Shown here: piece by piece, positions 26,953 through 35,025 of the stretch | Position numbering within the stretch: position 1 is the first letter of the stretch | Layout: every line of letters begins with the position of its first letter | From: Candidatus Binatia bacterium | GTDB taxonomy: Bacteria; Desulfobacterota; Binatia; HRBIN30 | Length of the DNA stretch: 64,000 bases | Assembly: GCA_026415395.1 (NCBI GenBank) | Contig: JAOAHD010000007.1 | Span: 62,001 to 126,000, forward strand | Reading direction: 5' to 3' | Made by a program: the position numbers and the translations under genes | The notes under the pieces: generated by a model | Told to the model about the DNA's origin: nothing | The model's input: only the letters and a program-made list of their open reading frames with translations | Databases searched by the model: none

Positions 26953-27459
26953 ATGAAGTGCGCCAGGCGTTGGAGCTCTACGAAGTGGGCAGCACGGTGC
27001 TTCCGGGAAGCCAGCGGTTACTCGTTGATCGAGCTGCTGACCGCGCTAGGTGTCGTATCTGTCGTTGCGGCCGTCAGTGTCCCGCAGCTTAGCGCGTATG
27101 CGGTCCGGTACCGGCTGAGCAGTGCAGCCAACCAGCTAGCAGTCGACCTCGCGCGTGCGCGCATGAAGGCCATCGGCGAGAACCTGTACGTTCGTGTCCA
27201 GTTTGGCGCGCAAAACATTGGCACCCTTGGATACGGCTCGACCTATCAACTGAGCACGAGCAATGATGGGGTAACGTTTACGAACGTTGGCCCCCCCACG
27301 TCGATACCTTCGGGTGTTTCGTTTTACGCCTCCCCGCAGACGGTCACCTTTAACCGGCAAGGTATGGCTGGTGGCCCGGTAACGGTGTGGGCATACAACC
27401 AAGCTTACCAGTGGCAGGTGATCACCATGAACTCCATCGGCAAGGTGTGGGTACAATGA
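26953..27459 (+). CDS. Minor pseudopilin, GspH/FimT type
   Basis: 168 residues. A basic leader ends in the type IV prepilin cleavage site SG-YSLIELLTALGV, with Glu at +5 of the mature protein, then a hydrophobic alpha1 helix (VVSVVAAVSVPQLSAYAVRY). The globular part, QLAVDLARARMKAIGENLYV then VRFNRQG-like TVTFNRQGMAGGPVTV, is the GspH/FimT pattern. It would be processed by PilD and placed at the tip of a type IV pilus or type II secretion pseudopilus. First of four overlapping prepilin genes (stop overlaps the next ATG). Confidence 0.88.
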   Translation: MKCARRWSSTKWAARCFREASGYSLIELLTALGVVSVVAAVSVPQLSAYAVRYRLSSAANQLAVDLARARMKAIGENLYVRVQFGAQNIGTLGYGSTYQLSTSNDGVTFTNVGPPTSIPSGVSFYASPQTVTFNRQGMAGGPVTVWAYNQAYQWQVITMNSIGKVWVQ

Positions 27460-27875
27460 ACAAGCTACGGTCCGCAGCCGGGATCAGTACCCTCGAGGTG
27501 GTGGTGGCGCTCGCGCTGTTTGCCATCACCGCTGCTGGTCTTGCCGCAACCACGATCAACGTCACGAATCAAACAGCGCGAAGCAAGATTGCCACTGCAG
27601 CAAATGCCCTGGTCGAAGACCTGATGGAGCAACTGCGCGCCTTAGATCCCGCTACAAAGCCGTGGCAGCTCCAGGCGGGCACCTACAATGACCCAAACAA
27701 CCCGATCACCGCTGGGGGAGTGAGCGGTGGTAAGTTTATGCGCTCTTGGACGGTAACGCCCGACACTCCGGGCTTGGGCCTCGCACGGGTGGAAGTGCGC
27801 GTGGTGTTTTCTGGCCCGGCAAATTTCACCGCTCTAGGGGTAACGTATCTATGTACCACGGCCACGTGCAGTTGA
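27456..27875 (+). CDS. Minor prepilin, PilV type
   Basis: 139 residues from ATG 27456 (ATGA overlap with the previous stop). The leader MNKLRSAAG is cut before ISTLEVVVALALFAITAAGL. Mature position 5 is Glu, as required for assembly. The remaining text (NALVEDLMEQLRALDPATKP, YNDPNNPITAGG, LARVEVRVVFSG) is the short PilV/GspI-like domain, and two Cys near the C-terminus (LCTTATC) could form a disulfide. It acts with the other minor pilins to prime pilus assembly. Confidence 0.85.
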   Translation: MNKLRSAAGISTLEVVVALALFAITAAGLAATTINVTNQTARSKIATAANALVEDLMEQLRALDPATKPWQLQAGTYNDPNNPITAGGVSGGKFMRSWTVTPDTPGLGLARVEVRVVFSGPANFTALGVTYLCTTATCS

Positions 27876-28513
27876 AGACCAGAACAGCGAGGATTCGCCA
27901 CAACCAGCGCGGATACTCCTTGGCCGATGCCCTGGTGGGGACTGTTTTGGGTCTTACGACGATGGCTGCGGTTCTTGGCCTCTACCGCGTGCAGTTGTAC
28001 GGCCTACGTGGCCAAACAGCTCAGCTCGATGTGCAAACCACGGCGAGGAACATTGTACAACTGGTGGTTAGCGAGATCCGGCGTGCTGGTGGTGACCCGC
28101 GGTGTGTCAAAACCTTCGAGGGGCTACCCGAAGCAAAGCGGGATCGACTGCGCATCGTGAGCGACCTCGACGGCTCCGGCGCAATCGACGCAGCCGGCGA
28201 GGACGTAACGTACAGCCTGGCCTCTGGCGTGCTGTCTCGCACCGCGGGCGGCAACATGGAACCGCTATCCGATAGCACGGTAAAGGTGACGGATTTGCAA
28301 TTTCGTTACTATGATGCGAACGGCACCGAGCTGAATCCGGGAACCAGCGGCTTGACGGCAACCCAGCGTGCTCAGGTGCAGCGCATTCGTGTGACGATCA
28401 CCGTGCAACGTGCTGCCGTGGATCCGACTAGCCCGCTTGCGCTCGCGGCAACTGCAGCGTCGAGCGCGGATTTGCGCAATCGGTTCTTCGTCAACAAGGT
28501 TGGCTGCACATGA
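27851..28513 (+). CDS. Minor prepilin, PilW type
   Basis: 220 residues from ATG 27851, inside the end of the PilV-type gene (25-base overlap). The leader is long and basic, then RG-YSLADALVGTVLGLTTMA. Mature +5 is Asp rather than Glu, a variation seen in minor pilins. NIVQLVVSEIRRAGGDPRC, DLDGSGAIDAAGEDVTYSL and DLQFRYYDANGTEL match PilW/GspJ-like proteins. It ends VNKVGCT with a Cys that may pair with Cys in GGDPRC. The stop overlaps the next ATG. Confidence 0.85.
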   Translation: MYHGHVQLKTRTARIRHNQRGYSLADALVGTVLGLTTMAAVLGLYRVQLYGLRGQTAQLDVQTTARNIVQLVVSEIRRAGGDPRCVKTFEGLPEAKRDRLRIVSDLDGSGAIDAAGEDVTYSLASGVLSRTAGGNMEPLSDSTVKVTDLQFRYYDANGTELNPGTSGLTATQRAQVQRIRVTITVQRAAVDPTSPLALAATAASSADLRNRFFVNKVGCT

Positions 28514-29673
28514 ATCCGCGATCGTGCTGCAAACAGGCTGAGTCTGGTTTTGCTTTGCCGAGCACTCTCATGCTGCTCCTGTTGCTGATGACCATGGGAG
28601 GGGCAGCGGCTTTGTACGCGGGCCTGGAATTCCGTGCCCTCAACCACTTTCAATCTGGCAATCAGGCTTTGCTCTCTGCCGAAGCCGGGGCGCTGCGCGC
28701 GGTGAACGTGATGAACCAAACAGGGGTGACCCACTTCGGCAATGACATTGTGGCTCGCTGGCACACGCTGTTTAACCCGAGCGTGCAATCGATCGCCGGC
28801 TACTCGCAGTTTACCTTCTCGGCCAGCGTGCAAGCAGACCCCGCAAACCCAGCCGACCGCGGCTGGATTACGGCTACAGGCTGGGCACCGTACAATGCCC
28901 GCCGCAGCGTGCGCATTGGCGTCAAACGCGGGCCGATCGGACGTGGCAGCGGTGCCATATACCTTGCTGCCGACAGTGTGAGCCCGAGCTTTTCCGGCAA
29001 CGCATTCGACATCGACGGCAATAACCACGATCCGTACGGTAACTTGCTGGCCGGCACGGTGGCGCCCGGGATTGCAACGCGGAATGATACCGTGACGAAC
29101 GCGGTAAAGTCAGCCCTGAACACGCAACAGAAGGATAACGTGCGGGGCTCAGAATTTTCCTTGAGCCCACTGAACCCAAGCGTGGTCACCACCGGCGGTC
29201 CCGATTGGCAAGATCTAAACCGTATCGTCAACCAGGTGTTGCAGGATCCACGAGTGGTGAGGAACAACAGCAGCCGGATCAACGGCAACGTAACCTTCGG
29301 CACCCTCGCTGCGCCGCAAATTACTTATTTGACGGCCTCGCAGGTGACCATTCACGCCAACGGCAATGCGTCGGGTGCGGGAATCTTAGTTGTCGACGGC
29401 TCTCTCACGATCAATGGGAACTTGAACTTCGTTGGCTGGATTATCGTCCGGGGAAGCACGGTAATCAGCGGCCCGAATTCTGACGACGAAACGACGGTTC
29501 TGGGCAACGCCACGGTGATGGGATCGCTTTGGACCGCCCATATGACCATTCGTGTCGGCGGCAGTGCGATTGTGAATTTTTGTGAGTCCTGCTTAAATAT
29601 GATCGTTCCACCAAGCGGCGGGGGCTACATGCCCAAGGCGATGATGATCACTTCCTGGCAAGAGGTACTGTAA
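28510..29673 (+). CDS. PilX-like minor pilin with C-terminal beta-solenoid-like region
   Basis: 387 residues, far longer than classical PilX. The N-terminus (AESGFALPSTLMLLLLLMTM then GGAALYAGLEFRALNHFQSG) is a prepilin-like anchor of the PilX type, where FALP replaces FTLIE. Residues about 150-210 form a linker with Asn/Asp-rich text (DIDGNNHDPYGNLLAG). From about 250 on, short strand repeats appear: SSRINGNVTFGTLA, QVTIHANGNASGAGILVVDG, SLTINGNLNFVGWIIVRGST, TTVLGNATVMGSLWTAHMTI. These resemble a beta-solenoid or bactofilin-like coil. It may expose a binding tip on the pilus. CESC near the end could form a disulfide. Confidence 0.75.
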   Translation: MNPRSCCKQAESGFALPSTLMLLLLLMTMGGAAALYAGLEFRALNHFQSGNQALLSAEAGALRAVNVMNQTGVTHFGNDIVARWHTLFNPSVQSIAGYSQFTFSASVQADPANPADRGWITATGWAPYNARRSVRIGVKRGPIGRGSGAIYLAADSVSPSFSGNAFDIDGNNHDPYGNLLAGTVAPGIATRNDTVTNAVKSALNTQQKDNVRGSEFSLSPLNPSVVTTGGPDWQDLNRIVNQVLQDPRVVRNNSSRINGNVTFGTLAAPQITYLTASQVTIHANGNASGAGILVVDGSLTINGNLNFVGWIIVRGSTVISGPNSDDETTVLGNATVMGSLWTAHMTIRVGGSAIVNFCESCLNMIVPPSGGGYMPKAMMITSWQEVL

Positions 29674-29957
29674 TGCGAAGAAGCTTGTTTGCCGTGCCGA
29701 TGGTACTTGGGCTTTTTGTTTCGGCTGGGTTCATCCCCGGCGCAGTGGCCGAGGGAGATCCACCGGCCTTCGAACAACCGGAGGACCCGCAAGCCAAGCT
29801 GCGAGAGTTGGACGACGTGGTGTTGCAGAAGCAACGAGCACTGTTTGCGGCCCGCATGCGCGGTAACCCCGAGGAGATCAAGAAAGCACAAGAAGAGTTC
29901 GAGGCGGTGCAAAAACAGCGCAGCAAGACCGTGCGGGCGATCGAAAACCCACGCTGA
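29673..29957 (+). CDS. Small exported coiled-coil protein
   Basis: 94 residues, start overlapping the preceding stop (TAATG). A signal peptide (SLFAVPMVLGLFVSAGF, cleavage near VAEGD) is followed by a short acidic linker and a single amphipathic helix (QAKLRELDDVVLQKQRALFA, EEIKKAQEEFEAVQKQRSKT). No known domain. Its place at the end of the minor-pilin genes suggests a periplasmic accessory of the pilus system. I do not recognise the family. Confidence 0.7.
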   Translation: MRRSLFAVPMVLGLFVSAGFIPGAVAEGDPPAFEQPEDPQAKLRELDDVVLQKQRALFAARMRGNPEEIKKAQEEFEAVQKQRSKTVRAIENPR

Positions 29958-30248
29958 TTTTCTTGCGTTCCCGCCGAGTTCTGGTCCAGGAGCGCGCCGC
30001 GTTCTCGTGCATCCTTGAATCGCCAAATGGAGACTCTGGAAGCAGGCTGCACGAATGGTTGGCAAATGCCACGATTCTGACTCTGCTTGCGGCAAACTTG
30101 CGCCACTCGAGGTGCACACAGCTCGAGCCGGCTGTTAGAGGCCCTGCGGTCCTTCACGCTCTGGTTGGTGGCCACAGGCGTTTGCGTGGGCCGGGTGGCT
30201 CCCACGACCCCGCGCTCCTGCTAGAAGCAGGTGCGTTCAGGAGTGTCG

Positions 30249-31616
30249 ATGCGGAAGGCCGGTTTGCCGCGGGCCCCGATTGCACGAGCCGTACTTCTTG
30301 GTTTCGCGGCTGGCGCTGCCATTCTTTGGCTGCTTGGCATCGTGCTGCCTCGGGCTCCGTGGCGCCTGCCGCCTGCAGCTTCGCACCCCGAGTTGTTGGC
30401 ACTGGCAACCCCGGCGTTCGATGTCGTCGCGGCCGCACAGAATGACCTGGCTGACGCTGTGTCCGGTCCGGCGGTCGCTGCCGTGCAGCACAACAATGCG
30501 GGTGTGGCCGCGGCTCGCGAGCGCGATTGGGCGAGAGCAGCCGAACAGTTGCGGGAGGCTTTGGGGCTCGATCCGCAAAGTGAGGCAATCCGGCGCAATT
30601 TGCAGCAAGTCTTGCTTGCGTGGGGCGTGGAACAACTGCGCGCGGGAAAGCGATCGGCGGCAGAGGGGCTCCTCGCCGAAGCATCCCAACTGCGTCGTGA
30701 TGCCGATGTCGACTATTGGCTCGGCAAGTGTAGGTTGCAGCAAGGAAACCGCTTGGAGGCGGAAAGAATTTGGCAGCAAGCCCTTGAGCAGTTTCCTGAG
30801 CACCCTTATTTGCTCTTCGGCTTAGGAGAAGCCGCCGAGCAGCGCGACGATCGGGTGCAAGCTTTGGATTACTTCCTGCGCGCCCGCAAGGCGGGGCTCA
30901 ACGTGCCCGGCCTGGACGAGAAGATCGAACGCCTCGGGCGCGAAGTTGACGCCGAGTGGGAATACACGATCAGCCGCAGCGCTCGCTTCGACTTCCGCCA
31001 TCCCGCCTTCGATCGTCGCGAGGTTTTGGACCTAGTCGTAGCCAGTTTCGAAGCAGCATACGACCACCTGCTGGCAACCTTCGGTGTCGGACCTACTGCT
31101 CCAGTGCGCGTCGTCCTCTATCCGTCAGCGGACTTTTATGCGGTAACGCGTTCGCCTGATTGGGCAGGTGGCGCTTATAGCGGCCGCATCCAATTGCCGG
31201 TGGGCGGCCTGGTCGAAACCGACCGCGACCAACTCGAACGTGTGGCGCGCCACGAGCTGGTGCATGCGCTGGTCTCTGAATGGAGTCGCGGGCAGGCGCC
31301 AGGCTGGCTGCAAGAAGGGCTAGCGATGTGGGGCGAGCGCAATCGACCAGATGAGCGCCGATCCTGGGCAGAAACCCTAGTCTCGCAGGCTCACGGGGTG
31401 TCGCTCGAGCGCTTGCCCCAATCGCTTGCCACGTTGGAGCAGGCTCAGGCCGAGGTGGCCTATGCGTTGAGCTACCTCGCGGTCCTCTCGCTTGTCGAGC
31501 GATACGGCATCCATCGTGTTCTCAGCTTCGTGCAAGCGACCGGCGAACAACCTTGGCGCAACGCTTTTGCCAGCAGCTTCGGGAGCAACTTCGAGGAATT
31601 CGCTGGCGACCTTTAG
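30249..31616 (+). CDS. TPR-repeat protein with peptidase-MA-like metallopeptidase domain
   Basis: 455 residues from ATG 30249, which has AGGAG 6 bases upstream. One N-terminal membrane segment (ARAVLLGFAAGAAILWLLGI) anchors it facing the periplasm. TPR units follow (VQHNNAGVAAARERDWARAA, YWLGKCRLQQGNRLEAERIW, YLLFGLGEAAEQRDDRVQAL). The C-terminal gluzincin-like domain has VRVVLYPSADFYAVT, RVARHELVHALVSEW with the zinc HExxH at residues 335-339, and WLQEGLAMWGE with the third ligand Glu. Peptidase-MA proteins are often in envelope biogenesis contexts. The target is unknown. It lies 290 bases after the pilin operon. Confidence 0.85.
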   Translation: MRKAGLPRAPIARAVLLGFAAGAAILWLLGIVLPRAPWRLPPAASHPELLALATPAFDVVAAAQNDLADAVSGPAVAAVQHNNAGVAAARERDWARAAEQLREALGLDPQSEAIRRNLQQVLLAWGVEQLRAGKRSAAEGLLAEASQLRRDADVDYWLGKCRLQQGNRLEAERIWQQALEQFPEHPYLLFGLGEAAEQRDDRVQALDYFLRARKAGLNVPGLDEKIERLGREVDAEWEYTISRSARFDFRHPAFDRREVLDLVVASFEAAYDHLLATFGVGPTAPVRVVLYPSADFYAVTRSPDWAGGAYSGRIQLPVGGLVETDRDQLERVARHELVHALVSEWSRGQAPGWLQEGLAMWGERNRPDERRSWAETLVSQAHGVSLERLPQSLATLEQAQAEVAYALSYLAVLSLVERYGIHRVLSFVQATGEQPWRNAFASSFGSNFEEFAGDL

Positions 31617-31731
31617 CGGGCGCCCGCGGTACGGAACGCACGAAGCTCCTGCGGCAGGGACGTGCCGGTACGACCCCGAGGGGCAGTTGCCGGAAGTAGC
31701 AAGCCTCTGGCTCAAACAGCAACAAAACGAT

Positions 31732-32934
31732 TCACAACACGAGCACGATCGGCTGTTCGAGGGTGTGCTTCAAGTCTTCTAAAAAGCGGCCCGCTTCAAC
31801 ACCGTTCAGCACACGGTGATCGGCGGATAGCGTGACCCTCATGGTCTTGGCCACCGCGAGTTGGCCAGCGCGCACAACCGGGCGCTCCCGGATACTCCCC
31901 ACCGCCAAGATTGCCGATTGGGGCGGAGTGATCACCGCAGCGAAAGAGTCGATATCCAACATCCCCATGTTGGAGATCGTAAACGTGGCACCCACGAGCT
32001 CTGCTCCAGTGAATTTTCCCGCTTGTGCTTTTTCCACCAAACCTTGGGTCGCCTGCGCGATTTCGCGGAGACCCAGGTGTTGGCAGCGGTGGATCACCGG
32101 AGCCACGAGCCCGTCCTCCACCGCCACCGCGATCCCGATGTTGATATCCTCATGGACTTCCACCGTGCCATCTATCCAAGAGGCGTTTGCTCGAGGATGG
32201 CGTGGCAGCACGAGCGCGAGGGCACGAATTAGCAAGTGTGTGTAGGTGATGCGCTCTGGGAACACATTGGCGGCCAGAAGCTGCTCGCGGAGGCGCGCCG
32301 CTTCGGTCATGTCGATTTCCGAGGTCACGTAAAAATGCGGAATTTCCCGCTTGGATTGCGCCATTTGTTTGGCCACCGTTTGGCGCAACCGGCTCTCCGG
32401 GTGCCGCCCAGGATGGAGACCGCTTGTCGGCGCGAGCCGGGGCTTCCAGCGAAGGGACGACGGCGGCAGTGGTGGTGCCGGAGCTGGCGCGGGTGACTCG
32501 GCCGCCTCGGTTCGCGGCTGCGCCGCCCCGGTGCGTCGCTCCGGCGCTGGCTCGGCGGCCGGTCCCGCCGGTTTTGCCGCCGGTTTGGCGGCCGTTTTCC
32601 CTACTGCGGCAGCTTCCCCGCGTGGCGCTGCGGTCGGCTCGCGCACTGGCGGCGGAGCCGATTCGCGCGTCGGGGCTGCCGTCTGTACGCCAGCCTGCAC
32701 TTCTTCAAGAATGGCCAACACGGCGCCGACCGGTGCGCTTTCCCCTTCGGGCACGCGGATTTCCCGCACAATCCCGCTGGCCTCGGCCTCGACCTCCATA
32801 TCGGCCTTGTCGGTTTCCACTTCGGCAATGACCTCACCGCGCTGGACCATTTCCCCCACTCGCTTGTACCAGCGCAAAATGGTGCCCTCCTCCATGGTAT
32901 CGCTCAGCTTGGGCATGCGGATTTCAATCGCCAT
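31732..32934 (-). CDS. 2-oxoacid dehydrogenase E2-type acyltransferase, no E3/E1-binding domain
   Basis: 400 residues from ATG 32934, with GGAG just upstream. An N-terminal lipoyl domain (residues 1-78) includes VETDKADMEVEAEASG with the lipoylated Lys. An Ala/Pro-rich linker (about 80-165) follows. The peripheral subunit-binding domain usual between linker and catalytic core is absent: the text goes from KPRLAPTSGLHPGRHPESRL straight to RQTVAKQMAQSKREIPHFYV. The catalytic domain is complete, but the acyltransferase motif reads DHRVLNG, with Asn where HxxxD has Asp. No E1 or E3 genes are nearby. It may act without a standard complex, or use a different partner. Confidence 0.85.
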   Translation of the reverse strand: MAIEIRMPKLSDTMEEGTILRWYKRVGEMVQRGEVIAEVETDKADMEVEAEASGIVREIRVPEGESAPVGAVLAILEEVQAGVQTAAPTRESAPPPVREPTAAPRGEAAAVGKTAAKPAAKPAGPAAEPAPERRTGAAQPRTEAAESPAPAPAPPLPPSSLRWKPRLAPTSGLHPGRHPESRLRQTVAKQMAQSKREIPHFYVTSEIDMTEAARLREQLLAANVFPERITYTHLLIRALALVLPRHPRANASWIDGTVEVHEDINIGIAVAVEDGLVAPVIHRCQHLGLREIAQATQGLVEKAQAGKFTGAELVGATFTISNMGMLDIDSFAAVITPPQSAILAVGSIRERPVVRAGQLAVAKTMRVTLSADHRVLNGVEAGRFLEDLKHTLEQPIVLVL

Positions 32935-33056
32935 CGTTCCAGCTCCTTCACAGCCGCGCCACTCCAACCATTTGCCTTCTAGGAGAGATTCTCACTCACT
33001 TCCAAATCGGATAATCTCGGGAGCGCCTGAGCTCCTCCGTGAGAAGCAGTAGACCT

Positions 33057-34235
33057 ATGTCTTGGCGAGTGTTGGTTTTCAACACCGGTTCCTCGAGTGT
33101 GAAGTTCGGGGTTTATCGTTGCAACGACGAGGTCGCGCTCGAGTACACGGGCGCGGTGTCCGGTCTCGATGGGCAGACCGAAGTGGAAATTTACGCCGCA
33201 GCCGCACGGTCACGCCACACTGTGGCGCTCGGCTGCCTCGGGAGCGAGGCGGCGATTCGTTGGGTGGCCAACTGGTATGCAGAACAATACGCGGGCGTTG
33301 CGCCTGTTGCCGTCGGCCATCGCGTGGTGCACGGAGGTCATCGCTTTTTCGCTGCGGCCGTGGTGACGCCTGCAGTGCGCGACGTCATCGCGGAGTTCTC
33401 TTGTTTTGCGCCGCTGCACCAACCACGCTGTGTCGAGGCCTTGGATCTTGCCCGCGAGCTTTGGCCGCAAGCCATCCAGGTGGCTTGCTTCGACACCGCC
33501 TTCCACGCGGCGCAGCCGCGCGTCGCGCGCTTATTCGCTTTGCCGCGGCGGTGGGCCGAAGCGGGCCTGATCCGCTACGGCTTTCATGGGCTTTCGTTCG
33601 CCTCTATCGTGCGGCAACTCGCTGAGCGCCAGCCAGAATTGCGCGAGCGCAAGTGGGTGGTGGCACATCTCGGGAGCGGCGTGAGCCTGTGCGCCATCGC
33701 GGATGGGCGCTCGGTCGCGACGACGATGGGGCTCACTCCACTCGACGGCGTGCCGATGTCGACTCGCTGCGGGAGCATCGATCCGGGCGTGCTCGTTTAC
33801 CTTCTCCGTCATGCGGAGCTGGACTTGGACGAGGTAGAGCACATGCTGTACTACGAGTCTGGCCTCAAGGGACTCTCGATGCTCTCCGGTGACATGCGCG
33901 AGCTCCTTGCCAGCGATGCCCGCGAAGCGCAGGAAGCAGTCGAATTGTTTGCTTACCGCGTGCAACGCGAAGTCGCATCCTTGGCTGGGGCTCTCCAGGG
34001 CCTCGACGTACTCGTGTTCACGGGGGGAATTGGCGAGCATTCACCCGTGATCCGGGAGCGGATTGCATCCGGACTGGAGTGGCTCGGGGTGAGGCTCGAT
34101 GCCGCGGCGAATCGGACCGGCAAAGCGTTGATCTCCCGTGCCGACAGTGGCGTGGCTGTGTGGGTTATTCCGAGCGACGAAAATGGCGAAATTGCCCGCG
34201 AGACCTATGCCCAACTGCGGGCGCTCGGAGGGTAA
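33057..34235 (+). CDS. ackA: Acetate kinase family protein
   Basis: 392 residues from ATG 33057. Interconverts acetate plus ATP with acetyl phosphate (or the propionate equivalents). Features: VLVFNTGSSSVKFGVYR at the N-terminus, VGHRVVHGGHRF, CFDTAFHAAQPRVARLFALP, RYGFHGLSF, AHLGSGVSLCAIADGRSVAT (usual form GNGAS), MSTRCGSIDPGVLVYLLR (usual TRSGDIDP) and VFTGGIGEHSP, then ENGEIARET with the conserved Glu. Small departures from the consensus suggest a divergent subfamily. No pta or phosphoketolase neighbour is present, so direction and partner are unknown. Confidence 0.9.
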   Translation: MSWRVLVFNTGSSSVKFGVYRCNDEVALEYTGAVSGLDGQTEVEIYAAAARSRHTVALGCLGSEAAIRWVANWYAEQYAGVAPVAVGHRVVHGGHRFFAAAVVTPAVRDVIAEFSCFAPLHQPRCVEALDLARELWPQAIQVACFDTAFHAAQPRVARLFALPRRWAEAGLIRYGFHGLSFASIVRQLAERQPELRERKWVVAHLGSGVSLCAIADGRSVATTMGLTPLDGVPMSTRCGSIDPGVLVYLLRHAELDLDEVEHMLYYESGLKGLSMLSGDMRELLASDAREAQEAVELFAYRVQREVASLAGALQGLDVLVFTGGIGEHSPVIRERIASGLEWLGVRLDAAANRTGKALISRADSGVAVWVIPSDENGEIARETYAQLRALGG

Positions 34236-34261
34236 CAACCTTTGGAAGCAGGAGGTAGGGC

Positions 34262-34588
34262 ATGCGTTTAGAGTTGCATCCTTGGCCCGGAGGCCCGGTC
34301 GACGAGGAAACTTTGCGTGCTCAACTGGTCGAAGAGGGCTTCGACCCGTTCCGCTGGCAAGATCCGGCGGGCACCACCTACGAGCCGCACGCCCACGCGC
34401 ACGACGAGAGCATTTGGGTTGTGGCAGGAGAAATCACCTTTCAGGCTAGTGGGCAGACCTTCCGTTTGCGACCCGGGGACCGGCTCATGCTTCCCGCAGG
34501 TACACTGCACACCGCCCATGTGGGCAATTCCGGCGCGGTGTACTTGATCGGCCAGCGACCTCCCGGAGGGCAGCACCGGCAAGCATGA
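34262..34588 (+). CDS. Single-domain cupin protein
   Basis: 108 residues. AGGAGG precedes the ATG. A small beta-barrel with cupin motif 1 (EPHAHAHDESIWVVAGEITF, two or three His plus Glu) and motif 2 (LRPGDRLMLPAGTLHTAHVG, PGDxxxxPxxxxH). All four typical metal ligands appear present. Its substrate is unknown. It begins 27 bases after ackA, so the two are probably co-transcribed. Confidence 0.85.
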   Translation: MRLELHPWPGGPVDEETLRAQLVEEGFDPFRWQDPAGTTYEPHAHAHDESIWVVAGEITFQASGQTFRLRPGDRLMLPAGTLHTAHVGNSGAVYLIGQRPPGGQHRQA

Positions 34589-34713
34589 GCCGGGTGGCGG
34601 AGAACAAGTTTCCGGATGGATTTGCTCGGCCGATGGGTTCTCGGCCCCTACCGTGGCATGCGGGAACGTCGGTAGCTGGTTGCGCTGTACCGCTCGCCCT
34701 GAACTGCGTTGCC

Positions 34714-34992
34714 TCAGGATTCGGGTCGCCCGAGCAGAAACCACAGACCGAGGAGCAAGAAAGACACGCCTGCCAGACGCCGGAGCAAACTCGGCGACAC
34801 CCAGCGCGTCACCGCCTCGCCCGCTAGCACGGCCACTGCCGAGGTGGCGACCAAGGCTAACGCAGCACCGAGAAACACCGCCCACCGGCTTTGCCCGCCG
34901 ACTGCCAGGGACAACGTGGCCAACTGAGTCTTGTCGCCGATTTCCGCGAGGAAGATGGCGACAAAGGTTGAGAGGAATAACTTCCAGTCCAT
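34714..34992 (-). CDS. Half-size GDT1/TMEM165-family (UPF0016) cation transporter
   Basis: 92 residues from ATG 34992. Two to three membrane helices with one copy of the family signature AEIGDKTQLATLSLAVGG. Full-length members (about 190-200 residues) carry the ExGDKTQ motif twice in an inverted repeat and export Mn2+ or Ca2+. Single-motif proteins usually occur as pairs or homodimers. Only one copy is visible here, so it either dimerises or pairs with a gene elsewhere. It ends in a short polar tail (GRPES). Confidence 0.85.
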   Translation of the reverse strand: MDWKLFLSTFVAIFLAEIGDKTQLATLSLAVGGQSRWAVFLGAALALVATSAVAVLAGEAVTRWVSPSLLRRLAGVSFLLLGLWFLLGRPES

Positions 34993-35025
34993 GCTCGCTA
35001 TCTCCTTAGGCCGAGCCAACAAACG

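Noticed and set aside
29963-30445. 160-codon frame between the coiled-coil protein and the TPR-peptidase
   Set aside because: No domain. It overlaps the start of the TPR-metallopeptidase in another frame, and that gene has a proper ribosome site.
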